DNA of 64,000 nt from Euborellia annulipes (GCA_023213315.1 JAKCPI010025332.1:1-64000), one strand, 5' to 3'; positions 45,181 to 57,239 are shown, counted from the stretch's first letter. Notes: generated from the letters alone by a model not told the origin. Made by a program: numbers and translations.

Positions 45181-45699
45181 TGGTTTGAATATTTTTTTTT
45201 TTTTTTCACGATTTTTGTTCGAGATTACAAGACTTCCTGGTGGTAAAATAAAAGGGGAAGGGAATAAAACAACGCTATTAAGTGAATATTTTATTATAAG
45301 CCTATTTTTCTCTCCACTAATACTGTTCAATATATTCTCATTTTACAAATATAAAGCAAAACTCAACTCTTTTTTTTTAACCAAACGTTTTAATTTAATA
45401 CATCAGCAATAGAGTAATAGAAATAAATTTTTTTTAAAAGGCGATTGGGTGGCTAGATTTTATTTTCCACTTCCACATCAAAATGATTCGGTGTCTGACT
45501 AAAGAAATTTATTTAAAATTATTATTATTAAAAATATTATTTAAAATATATTGACTAATATTTATTTTATTAATAAAATAATTTCGGAGCGTATAAGGCA
45601 AGAAAGAGTGATAACTGGCCAATTCGGTTACTGAAGGAAGGCAATCCGAGTTACTTCGGACTAAAGGATGAAATAATTCCATTTTAAATAACTCATTTG

Positions 45700-45880
45700 C
45701 ATGGGCGTAACTAGGGAGGTGCGGGGTGGGGTCTGGCCCCCCTAGAAGGCTCGTGCCTCCCCTCCCCCCAGAAAGCTCCCTGCCTCAAGAAAAATTGAGA
45801 AAATATGGGGCTTTCCAGGCCCCCCGGAGGAAAGCTGGGCCCATGGCCCACCCCAGCCAAATTCTCTAGTTACGCCCATG
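45700..45880. mobile_element. hAT-type MITE, 181 bp
   Basis: Ends CATGGGCGTAACTAGGG / CTAGTTACGCCCATG, perfect duplication CTCATTTG (45692-45699, 45881-45888). The interior is G/C-rich with GGCCCCCC and GGGCCCATGGCCC blocks, unlike the A/T-rich interiors of the other MITEs. Confidence 0.85.
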
Positions 45881-46163
45881 CTCATTTGTAAATAATATTT
45901 GCTCAAACTTGAGCACTATGAATTAGAATAAATTTTGATTTTAACCATTGGTTATTGAAATGTATGAATTTTTATTTCTATAAAAGAATCTACCCGAAAG
46001 CCGGCCCTGCTAATTAATTGCTAATGAGGAACTCCTTCGCAAAACGCCGAATAATAGTAGGCTAGAATTAAGATTAAGAAATGAAAAATATTTCATATAG
46101 ATTAAATATAAAGATAATATAAAAAATATGTAACTGATCGTTAATGAAAATTTGAAACCTATT

Positions 46164-46284
46164 TTGATCAGACATCTGAGAAAGTCCGGCGCATGCGTAG
46201 TGAAGAAAATCACATGCGCAGTTACGAAAAGCAATACGTTTTTCTTTAATGCGCATGCGTCGTTCGCCCTCAGACGTTTGATCA
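46164..46284. mobile_element. MITE with NRF-1-like palindromes, 121 bp
   Basis: Inverted ends TTGATCAGACATCTGAG / CTCAGACGTTTGATCA. The interior has GGCGCATGCGTAG, CACATGCGCAG and AATGCGCATGCGTC, and the phrase ACGAAAAGCAATACG. It shares this interior with 53694-53819, but the ends have drifted or differ. Confidence 0.65.
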
Positions 46285-47950
46285 GGGACCTATCTAAAGT
46301 TACAGAATACTGTCTGGGTACAGTGGGCGCTACAATTGACTGCCTGACTATAAGGTTGAGCCTTAAGTATATGTAACCAAAAAGCCAAGGTGTCGAATTG
46401 GTCACAAACTTGCTTGGCTACTTTAATGCTTCCAAAAAGGAAAATCTCAATATTTATTTATTATTATTTTGAAAACTATTTATGCATTCTATAATATTTG
46501 CATAATGATTAAATTTTTATAATACGAGCAAGAAAGCCCACTTTAAACAAATAAACCCAGAAGCAACATCCTAACGGAGATATTGAAGATAGACTCACAG
46601 GAACAAATAAATAATTGTGTTTTATTTTATAGTCGGAACTCGAAGATTAAGCGTGTTTACCCTAGCGATGATTTGCTATCTGGTTTGCTAGTTGAAGCAA
46701 CCGGTTCTAAGTTTGGTTGTCGATCAACACAAAATAAGTCGAAGTTCACTTGGGCAGGCAATACAGTGCTATTATTTTTCTCTATTTCAAAAAATTAAAA
46801 TAATAAATTTAATAATGCCAAAAGAGATTAGGGATTTCTTCCATCCTATTAAATTTAAAAAAAAAAGGAAATCAAATTGACCTAAATTCTTTTTAAAAAC
46901 AATTGCGTCCGATATAGCCTACATTTTTTTTATCTTTTTGATTCGCATCACAATAATTTATTCTATCGGTATAACAGGTAACGATTAATAAAAAGGATTA
47001 GGGTTCAAAGATTATTTAACCCCGGACTTTCCCCGGCTAAATAAGAACAGTGCCAAAATAATAGGTCAATGTCTAATTAAAAAAAAAAAATGGGGGGGGG
47101 GGGGGTTTTCTTTTTTTTTTACAAGGTTTACAGGTATGTTGGCCAAATGAACTCACTCTAAATTAGGCTTTTCATTTAATGATAAAAAATGTATTCTTAC
47201 AAATACTAAAATTTTGTATTTTTGTATGTATTTTGTAAAAAATATAATAAAGTGTATGTCTAAAATCTTTAAAAATTGTTCGTTCAGACTCTTTTAGAAC
47301 AAAATCTTTGTGCTCAAATTCAGTTTAAAAAATAAACATTTGTTTAGGTTTTGTAATTTTCTCTGTTTTTCGGAAGGGGTTAAAATCCTTTTGATTTAAA
47401 AAAAAAATCCTTTTATAAACAAAAATGAATAGAATCAATTGAAAGAATTTAAACTCCCCGGGAATAAATATTGATACACGTGAAGTCCTTTAAAAGACTC
47501 TAATTGATGTCAACTGCTTATGAAAGGAGGTATAAACGAAAAATATACATTAAAAAAAAAGATCTTATCTAGTGGTTAGTTAAATAAAACTCCTACACTC
47601 GATCTTATTTATATAACCAGAAAGAGGTATGTAAGCAAAGAAAAAATGTTATCGTCAATTTATAAATAAACACCGACCCAAGTATGCTCTTATCTTATTT
47701 TAGCTATGGAGGTATTAAATATTTAGATTCCTCCTGCCTCGTGGTGTTTTAATAAATCAATAACAAATTGATTTTGATTTTTAACAATCTGAGAATTATT
47801 TGTAGAATAATTTTAAATCAATTATATACCAGTTGGTATAAATAAATTAAATGTGTCTGAATTAATCAAATTAAATTTAAAATTTATAACGCCTCAAATG
47901 CCGAAAGATAAAAAATAAATATATTGGCAATAAAGTGTTTTTTTTTTTCT
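46285..47950. other. No gene seen
   Basis: A/T-rich with a G-run at 47092-47106 and poly(A/T). Open frames at 46.6-46.9 kb lack recognisable features. Confidence 0.35.
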
Positions 47951-47969
47951 TTGAAAGTATTTCATTTGC

Positions 47970-49095
47970 ATCGACAAATTTAATGGAAATACACGTTTTA
48001 GGTCCTCTGAATCCAAAAAAGCTACAGAAAATCTGTATGTGGAAAAAAATATCTAAAGTATGAAAAGAGTTCCTGTTCAGTCAATAGTGTCAGTACTGAT
48101 ACGTTGTGGTTACTCTGAGGAGTAATACTGAGGTGGATACCGATTTCCTTCCTCATGAGGAGCCATCTCAAATAGAATTGGATAATTTTTGCCATAAGGT
48201 GGATTTGAACTCAAGTTGCATAAGCTTAACTGGTTTATTATCTTGGCTAATCGCCTCCTCACTGCAAAGAGTTCGTATTTGAAATTTGAAAATGAAGTTT
48301 GGTTCTCTCGGAGCACACAACTCGAATAGTATTAGTAATTTTTGAGTTTTATTTTAATCGGCTCAAACGATTTTCGTCATAAATCAATTATTTTTTAGAT
48401 GCTCTTTGAAATGTATATTTTTATTTAACCCCACTAGTTAATGGTAATACACGTTTTGAGAGTGCAACAAAATGGTCTTCTGTCTGTGAGTGTATGAACA
48501 AAAAACTCAAGAATATGTCTATTTTGTATTTATCTTCTTTTACAACTTTTGATGTACAACTTTTGATAATTTATTTGGTATGAATTATCTTATTGTACTG
48601 AGAGTAAGGTGTCAATGGCCAAAGTTTGAAGACAATGTCATAAAATAAATAAATAAATAAAAATAACTCAAGAACTCGGAACTTGCGCAGTTAAAATTTT
48701 ATATTTGAGCTACACCCTTACACGCACAAAATAATTTTTTGAATAAATTTGGCTAGAGAGTATTAGTACTATATTGTTTTCAATTTTCTCAAATTTGGCT
48801 GTTATAATTTTGATTAAAATTTATTAATAAATTATTTTTAGGTGCTCTTTAAATTCTTCTATTCCTTCCAAAATTCTCTTTCATTGAAGAATCAATATAT
48901 TTAAAGCACTATATACTCACGTAGCCTAATTCATAGGAAAATTAGGAGAAATGGTTCTATGGTAACAAAATATTATTTATTTCAAAATTTTTCTCACCCT
49001 TTCAGTTGTTAACAAAATATTTATATATTTTTTATGATTTTATCTTTTGGGTTCTGATGCACTATCGGAAACTAAAAATCACTTGCGATTACCCA
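47970..49095. repeat. Highly diverged R1 copies
   Basis: Eroded R1 phrases are present in order: ACACGTTTTAGGTCCTCTGA (about 47992), AGATGCTCTTTGAAATGTAT (about 48398), AACTCAAGAACTCGG, TTTTCAATTTTCTCAAATTTGG, GGAGAAATGGTTCTATGGTA and ACTATCGGAAACTAAAAATC. Divergence is much greater than in the other copies, so R1 has a long history here. Confidence 0.5.
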
Positions 49096-50049
49096 AGACA
49101 AGATTTTTAATTTTGTAGTAAGCAATATAAAACAATCGATCTTAGAAAGCGATCGAGAAAGAAAATTGATATTTCCGATATTCTTGTTTTGGGTTTGGTT
49201 TCTCAGTTCGTTTTAAGGTTTCTTTCGAAATCTCCTTTTAGTAAATAATTCCTAAATTGATCTAAGAATGAGAGTTCATTGGATCTCAAATTTAAGTCTT
49301 AATTAATCTTAATTGTCTTTCATTGAAGAGTCATTAATTCTCATTATTATTTTATTTTAGTTTGAATAGATTGATGTGATTAAGCACATCACAATTAAAA
49401 ATATTGAAGTAATGTAGCATCAACTATTGGATAAAATTGATAAATAAATAACTGAAAGAATATATTTAAATAAAAAATTGCCTAAATTAATAATCGTAAA
49501 TTCAATTTCGACTACTCTGGTCGTTAATTAATGAGGATTTCTCGGTTTTCTCTATTCTCAAGTCTTCCATTAACCCTTTCCCCTCGTCATTTTCTCTCAC
49601 CCTCTTCCCTCCTAATTCGCTCATTTAGAGAGAGACATGTTTTGACAATCCATTAAGACTATTTTAGTATAACTCGAATTGTATCAAAACCGTTAATTCG
49701 CATTTGAGACAAGATTTTCTTAAAAGTAAATTAAATTTGTAGAAAAATCAAAATTTGTTGCTTAGCCATATAATATTTTAAAAAAATTTCTAAATGGGCT
49801 CTATTTTTTTACATAAAAAAAAAACAAATATTTCATGGAGGGCAGAAATTAACTAAAAATATATAGGGTAAGAGAAAGTAAAAATGGCAAAGAGGGGAAA
49901 TATACCAGTCTTAGCTCGATTTACTCGTAGTTACCATTCATAAGAGATGGTTGGCATTCTAGATCTCCAGTAAATTTTAATTTTGACCGATTCATAATCC
50001 TTTACTTTATAATTTTTTTTTTCTTTTCTTCCTTTATGTTAATATTGGA

Positions 50050-50605
50050 GAGAAATTGGTTTATGTCAAAAATTCGATGTCGAGATTTTGATGGATATAC
50101 ACGTTTTGAGGTCCCCTGAATCCAAAAAGTGGTTTTGCGAATGGTCTGTCTGTCTGTGTGTCTGTTGTCTGTCTGTCTGTGAACAAAATATCTCAAGAAC
50201 GGAAAGAGCTAGGAGGTTGAAATTTTATATTTGTTAGCACCCCCTGGGACGACACGAAGCTTTTGACAAAATAGACCAAAGAGTACTAGATTACTGATGA
50301 CTTTTCAGTTTTTCGATTTTCTCTAAATTTGCTCCAACGATTTTTTTTAATTCAAAAATCAATTATTTTTTAGATTCTCAATAAAATGTATATTCTCATT
50401 TTGTCATTGAAATCTTCTGAAGACCACTTTACTCTTGTACTCCATAGAAAAGATAGGAGAAATGGTTGCCATGTAACAAAATATAAATATTTTCCCATAC
50501 TTATAAATTTTACATCTTGAAAATCGGATATATGTATGTCGGAAACTAAATACATGTGACAAAAAATCTGGGGACAAGAAACCAATGATTAAAGGTAAGA
50601 GAAGT
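50050..50605 (+). repeat. R1 copy with many 1-5 base deletions
   Basis: All blocks from GTCAAAAATTCGATGTCGAG to AAAAAATCTGGGGACAAG are in order, but the copy has repeatedly lost a few bases (for example GCGAATGGTC where others have GCGACATGGTC, and TGATGACTTTTCAG for TGATGCACTTTTTCAG), with few substitutions. Confidence 0.7.
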
Positions 50606-51361
50606 GTGGCTTTCTTACAGGCTTAATTATTCCAATTTTTGTACTTATAATTGAAAATTGCCAGCTAAAATGTACTTTAAATATAAAGGTAGGCTATACA
50701 TAAAAAAAAAAATTACTTCTGATAACAAAAGCAATTATAATTGCCTGTATAAGTATCAATATAATTTCCTTTATATAATTCATTCATAGATCTAAAAAAT
50801 TTTCACTGAAATTGACAATAAAATATATTTTATTAATTTTCTCCTTCTTTGTCTTTTCCAAAGAACAAATTTGTCTCAAAAAAATAATTATTTGATTTTT
50901 CAGATTTTCTCTTTTATTTTGAATTAAATATTTCCTGTAGGTCTGATAACCAGGTGAAACATAAATATAAACATCTCATTTTTTATTGGATTTTAGATAA
51001 GATTTTCAAATGTCAACAAAACTTTGATTGAAAGAGGAGTGAGTGATAAATTTCCAGCACTAATTAAAACAAAAAAAAAAAAAAAAAAAAAAATGTGAAA
51101 TTTTGATGAACATCATATGAAATATCATATGTGGGTTATATAAAATTTTAAATAAATGCGATATGTAAAAGATAATAGGGTAATAGGAAACTGTCGCATT
51201 AATTATCTAATAAATTATAGAAAAAAAGATATATATAAAAAAACACGTCTCACAAAATAGAAGTGAAACTTTTATGCAAAATTCACATTCACGATAAGAA
51301 AAAGGTAAAGAAATTTGTCAGATCTGTTTTAATTAATGAAGAAAATGGCTGTGTAGAATCA

Positions 51362-51742
51362 ATCGCAGAAAATGAAGAGGAATGCTGTCAGGTAGGAAGC
51401 CTCTATTATCAAATCAAACTTCTTTATTACCTTTTTGTCACCTTCAGTTGTATAAGCTAAACAAAAATTATTTACATTGGCGTTAATTAACTAAATATTC
51501 GATTAAAAATTTTTTTTTAATATTTAACATTATTATGACTTAGTTTTTTTTTTTACTGTAAATGTTTAAATATTAAAAAAAATTTTAAATCGAATATTTA
51601 GTTAATTAACGCCAATGTAAATAATTTTTGTTTAGCTTATACAACTGAAGATGACAATAAAATTAGCCGAAACGTCTTGTAATAAAGAATTTTTATTTGA
51701 CAATAGATGCTTCCTACCTGGCTGGCTTCATTTTCTGCGATT
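51362..51742. mobile_element. Penelope-like palindrome, about 380 bp
   Basis: The arms start TCGCAGAAAATGAAG and, inverted, end CTTCATTTTCTGCGA. They share GTAGGAAGC, ACAAAAATTATTTACATTGG and TTAACTAAATATTCGATT, meeting near 51545. The right arm carries a hammerhead motif; the left arm has lost it by deletion (CTGAAGGTGACAAAAAGG joins straight to TAATAAAG on the minus strand). The open frame at 51263-51460 partly reads this repeat. Confidence 0.65.
51640..51681 (+). ncRNA. Hammerhead ribozyme motif, weakened stem II
   Basis: Stem I TACAA 51640-51644 with TTGTA 51677-51681. Core CTGAAGA 51645-51651. Stem II GACAAT...ATTAGCC with one mismatch and a bulge. Core GAAA, palindromic ACGT, cleavage-site C51676. 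The conserved core is complete, so low activity is possible. Confidence 0.6.
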
Positions 51743-53084
51743 CAAATAATTTTTAATCAGTAAACCTATTGAATGATTTATTAACTGGTTTTGGAAATAT
51801 AAATGTGTTGAGTCTATTCTTTTTGACAGCTGCCTTTTTCTTGCTGACATCATTGCCCAAGAAAATTCAAATTTTTTAAGTGAACGCTTTCTCCCTTGGA
51901 AGTTTCGAAACGCTTTTTTTTTTTTTTTCCTCTGACCAACCGTTATAGGAGTAAATCTTTATAAAATACATTATACAAAACAGTAATACAATATATAAAT
52001 ACATAGCCTAATAAAAAAAAAAAAAAAAAATTACTAACACAAAAAACACTATTAACAAATTCAATACAACTCCCTCGTCTATCCCCCCCAAAACCACAAC
52101 CTTCCACTTTTTATCCCCCCCAAAAGCCTCTTCTTCCCTCCCCCTGTTGTTTTTTTTTTTTTTTTTTTTCTTTTTTTTTTTTTTTTCTTTCTGGGTGTTG
52201 TTTTTTTGCCCCCCCCCAAAAAAAAAAAATACAAACATTAGCTAAAATACGTGTAAATATAAAAAATAAAGCTTATAAAAATATACCCCTTTAGTCGAAA
52301 CGCTTTGATATAATAAACCAGAAAGAGAAGTGAATTTGTAAAAGAGACATGCATAAAAAGCTTTTTTCCATGTCACCAATTATATTTTATTTTATTTTTT
52401 TCAAAATCTTGATAAGTTGGTTGTGAAAAATGATGCCCCTCCCCCTCTACATTCGACCCGACGAAAAGGTCTCTAAATACCTTAAGGGCACGAACTCAAA
52501 GACTCGATAACTTTTGACGGACGGCCTTGAAAGACTTCACACCCCTTCAACTTTTTGGTAAATGTTTACGTTGTTGACATTCAAAATTAATAATTCTAAA
52601 TTTATTGCTCGCTCGTTCGGAACAGAAAGGAAACGAGCACTTGTTTGGATTTCTGGCGTAGTTCCTTTTCAAACCCCAAATGGTTAAATATTGTCAAAAG
52701 CCGATGTACTACACACATGAAACATTAAACAAGAGATTTTCTATAAAACAAGAGGAGATATGCATTTCACATGAATTTGTCATACATTCACTGAAAAAAA
52801 ACATGATACATTTGTTATGTTAATTAGAGGTGTAAATAAAGTCATGGCATTCTGATGACAGGATATAAACATGTGTAAATAAATAATATGCCAGCGGGTC
52901 TGGCAAAAAGAAAGAACAACAACCAGTGAGATCATTATAAACAAGCAATGTCAAGCGCTTAACATTTGGATTGGTGACCCTGTTGAAAGGCAGCGATGCA
53001 TTTAATTTTTTTTTTTTAATAAGTATTCAAAAAGACAGCAGCCGAATGACTTTAAAAAAAATTTATTATTTTTTATAGATGCAT

Positions 53085-53222
53085 GGAAAAGTAAAAAACA
53101 AATTTATACTGTCGACGTTTCGAGCGCTCTTCCTCGGGACAGTCTAAGTGTCAATTGTTACAGATGCTGTAACAAAGTGCTCGAAACGTCGACAGTATAA
53201 ATTTGTTTTTTACTTTTCCTTG
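53085..53222. mobile_element. Penelope-like palindrome with hammerhead half-sites
   Basis: The arms GGAAAAGTAAAAAACAAATT and, inverted, ending near 53222, include GTCGACGTTTCGAGC / GCTCGAAACGTCGAC. The left arm holds an almost complete hammerhead on the minus strand; the right arm only its 3' half. Confidence 0.6.
53108..53143 (-). ncRNA. Hammerhead-like motif with one core change
   Basis: Minus strand: stem I ACTGTC / GACAGT (six pairs), core CCGAGGA in place of CTGANGA (U4 to C), palindromic stem II GAGCGCTC, GAAA, ACGT, C. Both stem II and stem III are self-complementary, so any fold would be dimeric. The core change should impair cleavage. Confidence 0.5.
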
Positions 53223-53479
53223 ACTGACTCCATTCCATACATCTATATTTAATACTCACAGCCAGTATAATAATTTTGTATTATTATTTATTGCGCTTGA
53301 TGCAGAATTGACTGTGATTAAATATGTAACTTTAGGACAGTAAACAGTATTCATGAGAGAAGCAGTCACATCTCACGATTCGGTCTAAATTTATTGGACC
53401 ATTATCATCAGTTGACAGGGCTACAATAAATTTATAATATAATTAAAATTAAAAAAAAAATTCATTTATTCTCGCCTCC

Positions 53480-53520
53480 GGCTCTGAAGATGGCCTAGTC
53501 CAGTGGCCGAAACGTCAGCC
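53480..53520 (+). ncRNA. Minimal hammerhead ribozyme, intact core
   Basis: Stem I GGCT 53480-53483 with AGCC 53517-53520. Core CTGAAGA 53484-53490. Stem II GGCC 53492-53495 with GGCC 53505-53508 around a nine-base loop. Core GAAA 53509-53512. Palindromic stem III ACGT 53512-53515. Cleavage-site C53516. Position 7 of the core is free in hammerheads, so CTGAAGA is canonical. It is the shortest stem III form known from Penelope-associated variants, expected to act as a dimer. Confidence 0.7.
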
Positions 53521-53693
53521 TGGAATGACCCAATAAAAGAAATAATTTTGGCTGCATATGTATTGCAATTTGTTTTTTTTTTACTCCCCCTTAAAAAAAG
53601 TATAGAATGTATTTCAATACTTAATACTTCCATATGCCAAGTGAAAATAATCCACTCTAATAATTTAAAAAAAAAAATGTTAATAATACAGTA

Positions 53694-53819
53694 GGTCTGT
53701 TCGATTAAGCGTCCTAGGGAGTCCGGCGCATGCGTAGTGAGATATATCACATGCGCAGAAACGAAAAGCAATACGCTTAACCTTAATGCGCATGCGCCGG
53801 ACGCGCATTCGAACAGACC
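53694..53819. mobile_element. MITE with NRF-1-like palindromes, 126 bp
   Basis: Inverted ends GGTCTGTTCGA / TCGAACAGACC with a TA on each side (53692-53693, 53820-53821). It carries GGCGCATGCGTAG, CACATGCGCAG and ATGCGCATGCGCCGG. It shares the core ACGAAAAGCAATACG with 46164-46284. Confidence 0.75.
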
Positions 53820-53999
53820 TAATATTATAAATCTATAGTAACTCTGTCACCTGATGATGGTCCAATAAATTTAGATCTAAACGTCGCACAATGATCTGAA
53901 TTTGGAAAAGATGACCGAAAATAGAAAGAAGTTTTAGATTTGAAGGTTAATTGGAATAGAGGGGTTTTCGAGGCCGCTGATGATGAATTTCATAATATA

Positions 54000-56250
54000 A
54001 TTTCAAAATTTGCAATGGAGGATTACTTCATTAAAAATTGTTGATAATTGTGTTTGTGTGCATTTGAGATATACGCATTGTAGTTGGAGTGTCTCTTGTA
54101 AGTTAATAAATGGAATTTTAGAAATGAATTAAAGAAAAGCTCGAAAATTTTACTGTAATATAATCACAAATGCAGAAGGAATTTATTTTTACTTTTAGAG
54201 TAGACTTCTGATTCATTGGCTAATACTTTTACTTTCCCTTTGTATATTTCAATAAAAAGAGAAAGTTTTAGTGACCAAAAATTTAACGTCTTAATTTTTT
54301 TTACTTTTTTCTTTACAAACCTATCTATCTATCTTATCTAGAAAAGGATAATCCTATCAATTTTTATTTTTAAAGATAAGAGTAATTTAAACTATTTGGC
54401 CACATTTCAACTTTTCCTTAGGAAGTTATTGAATTTAGATTATTTGAGTAAATTTGTTTTATTATTTAAGTTAATTTAAATAAAATATGGCGATTGATTG
54501 CCATTCTCTATCCATCCTCGAATTATGTATCTATTTGAAGTCTTGTCTTGTTTGAGACGGTATGTGTAAGTTTAAGTTGAAAGTATATTTTAACTTTTTG
54601 CATTAATAAAATACGTGACTTTTACTTAAGTCCTGTATTTAGCCAAATTTTTTCTTTAATCTTGTATCGACACTGCAACTGGGGGACGTTTCACATCCTG
54701 GCTTTTCAGGGCCACCCACCCGAGTTTCCGCAGTAATTGGCCTCACTGCAACGAACTTCCGGTGGCTGTTGCTCTACTCTTTTGCCAGGTCTCTAATTAA
54801 GAAATTTGAATCAAGATTTTTTTTTAGGTAGACAATCCCTCCCCTCATATGTAGTGTATTTATTTAATATTATTATTTATTTATTATTTAATGTTTACAC
54901 GAGGCTAAAAACAATTTATGAATTGCAAACCTCCATTAATCCCAATGAATTATAACAAAATATTAATCATAATAATATTATTAATACGTGATTCGTTAAA
55001 TCATATGAAAAATCTAAAATTCTCTTAATCCTATTTATACAAAAGATTAGATTATTTTAATATGAAAATCATCTTAAAAGATTAATAAAAAAATTTTTAT
55101 TCAAAAGAACTTTAATGTTTGTTCATATAATTAATAATTTATTATCATCTTAATCTTTCCTTATAGTATGGGATATTAGATAATGTTTTATTCTGTAATA
55201 TTAAATTGTGTTATGCTATAAAATATTTCCCCTTATCTTAATAAGGGTTGTGCATTCTTATTATTATTAACTCTTAGTATCTTCGATGGGAATAATTACG
55301 TCCTGAGTCATAATAAATTAACTAAAACAGGAAAATAACAAAATGAATGAGAGAAGAAAAAATCTGGTGTGACTAGTCGCAACTTTCTCTTTAATTATAT
55401 TTGCTATCAATTAATAAAGTCGAGATCTAAATGGACTTTACGGTCAAAAAAAAAAACATTATTTTCTTGAGCAGTTAAATTTCATCTTAAAATGAGATTT
55501 CCAATTCTATTGTATATTTTATAGGCTATTAAATATACTTATAGTTAAGTATTTAATTTTTTTTTTCGAAATGATTGAAATGGAACCCACAAAGAATGGA
55601 ATGGCGTCTAATAATGGAATTTTAATTAAAAAAAAATTTAATAGAAATCTCTCCTATTATTGATACTATCTCTGTCTCTCTGTTATTTTATGTTTGTGTG
55701 TGTGTGTGTGTGTGTGTGTGAGTATCGATCAATCTTTTAGAGGTCACTTTTGATCCATTTTGACAGAACGACTTTGAAATATTTGAAAATGATGATTATG
55801 AGATATTATGATTTTCGAATTTGGTCTACGTATTCGTAATAATACAAGTATTCGGAAAAAATAAATGCGCAAATAATTAAAAAAAAAAAAAAAAATATGT
55901 ATTAGTAAAGAACAAAAACATCAAAGGATTTTTTTTAAATCAATGATATTAATAAAAAAAAAAAAAAATACTCTATTATTAAATTAAAAAAAAAAATTAT
56001 ATTTTATTATAATTAACATACGCCTTCAGTAAGATTCGTTAAAAAAAATTATCATGATCCTGAATGCATCATGGATATATTTTTGTTTTTTTAAATTTGA
56101 TTTAGAAAAAAAGTTCAAAACATTAAAAAATTATAATCGATAAATATTTTCTCTTGCATTGCTATATAATTTTTTAATTTTATTTGTTTAAGGTCATTTT
56201 TTTCGATTTATTTTTACTTTTTTTCGTTTAAGACGGGATGTGAACCCTCT
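54000..56250. other. No gene seen
   Basis: A/T-rich with poly(A) runs and a GT microsatellite at 55695-55719. A less biased patch at 54660-54790 (CCACCCACCCGAG, GCAACGAACTTCCGG) has no supported frame. A short R1-type end TCTGGTGTGACTAGTCGC occurs near 55363. Confidence 0.4.
55695..55719. repeat. GT microsatellite
   Basis: About 12 GT units, then GAGTATCGATC. Confidence 0.9.
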
Positions 56251-56259
56251 ACGTCTAGC

Positions 56260-56579
56260 CAGGGGAGTATTTTGAAGGGGGGGGGGCAACTCATTTTTAA
56301 ATATCCCCCTCCCCCCATATACAAAAATATTTTAAAAACATCGGATATACTACTTGATCCCCGAGGGCCCCGACCCTCTCAAAGATAAAAGTTTTATTTA
56401 AAAAAATGCTCATATATATTCAATTTTTTTTTTTACTTTTATTTTTGCTACCCACTTTTTCAAACAAAAATATAAATTGGCCATAAAAATATAGATATTG
56501 GCCATATTCCCGTATATATGTGAAAAATTTTGGACAGGTCCGCGTCCCCTCGGCCCCCCTTCCTTTATATACGCCCCTG
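56260..56579. mobile_element. hAT-type MITE, 320 bp
   Basis: Ends CAGGGGAGTATTTTG / TATATACGCCCCTG, flanks CGTCTAGC and GCTCTAGC (6 of 8 match). Sister of 36200-36575 in inverted orientation, sharing GGCCATAAAAATATAGATAT-type interior. Confidence 0.75.
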
Positions 56580-56926
56580 GCTCTAGCACTAGAAGCTTAT
56601 TCTTCACCTCTGAACTTCAGGGCCGTTGTTATATTAAAAAGAAATTGATTGAATATTATTATTATTGTTTGCAATAAGGCTCACCAGCTACTAAGGCATT
56701 TCCCTGACCACCGCCACACAAAGCAATGCTTAAAGTCAATTAACCTAGTAAAATAAATAAATAATAAATAAATAAAACCGACTTATCAAAGAAAAATAAA
56801 TAAATAAACAAATAAATTAACAAAAAGCTCGAAATAAATCAGCTTGATTGAATATTTAATTGAAAATTAAATTAATTTATTCTTCTTTAACATAACCTTA
56901 TTAATAAATACTTTTGTAGTTGTGGT

Positions 56927-57189
56927 CAGTGGCGTCATTTCAACTTTTTCTTGGGGGGGGGGGGCAAACATTTTTTTCTTGAAATTTACTTACAAATAGG
57001 TACTCAAATTTGGCCAAAAGATATTTAATTTAATTAATTGTTTAATTTTGTACAGTTGTATAGGCCTACTCGTAGATATATTTTGAAATATTTTATTTAA
57101 AGAATAATATAAAATTTTATAAAAATCAGAGGCCTTGGGGGGGGGGGGAGGGGAATGTTTCCCCTGCCCCCAAAATAACGCCACCACTG
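56927..57189. mobile_element. hAT-type MITE, 263 bp
   Basis: Ends CAGTGGCGTCATTT / AAATAACGCCACCACTG, flanks GTTGTGGT and GATGTGGC (6 of 8). G-runs lie inside both ends and the interior is A/T-rich. Confidence 0.75.
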
Positions 57190-57239
57190 GATGTGGCTGG
57201 AGACTGGCAGCCAAATTTTTAAAAATATTTCACGGTCAC

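Larger units (their letters stand above)
53340..53900. repeat. Inverted pair of decayed Penelope-like ends
   Basis: TGATGATAATGGTCCAATAA (minus strand, about 53400) and TGATGATGGTCCAATAAATT (plus, about 53852) are inverted relatives with CTGATGA cores. Second core segments have drifted (GAATCG and TAAACG for GAAACG). A hammerhead at 53480 and a MITE at 53694 lie between them. Confidence 0.45.

Noticed and set aside
44845..45412. Several overlapping open frames that might be a gene
   Set aside because: Frames occur on both strands, run into poly(T)/poly(A) tracts and match no family; kept only as an unassigned GC-richer segment.
52008..52238. 76-codon frame rich in Lys and Phe
   Set aside because: It reads long A, T and C homopolymers.
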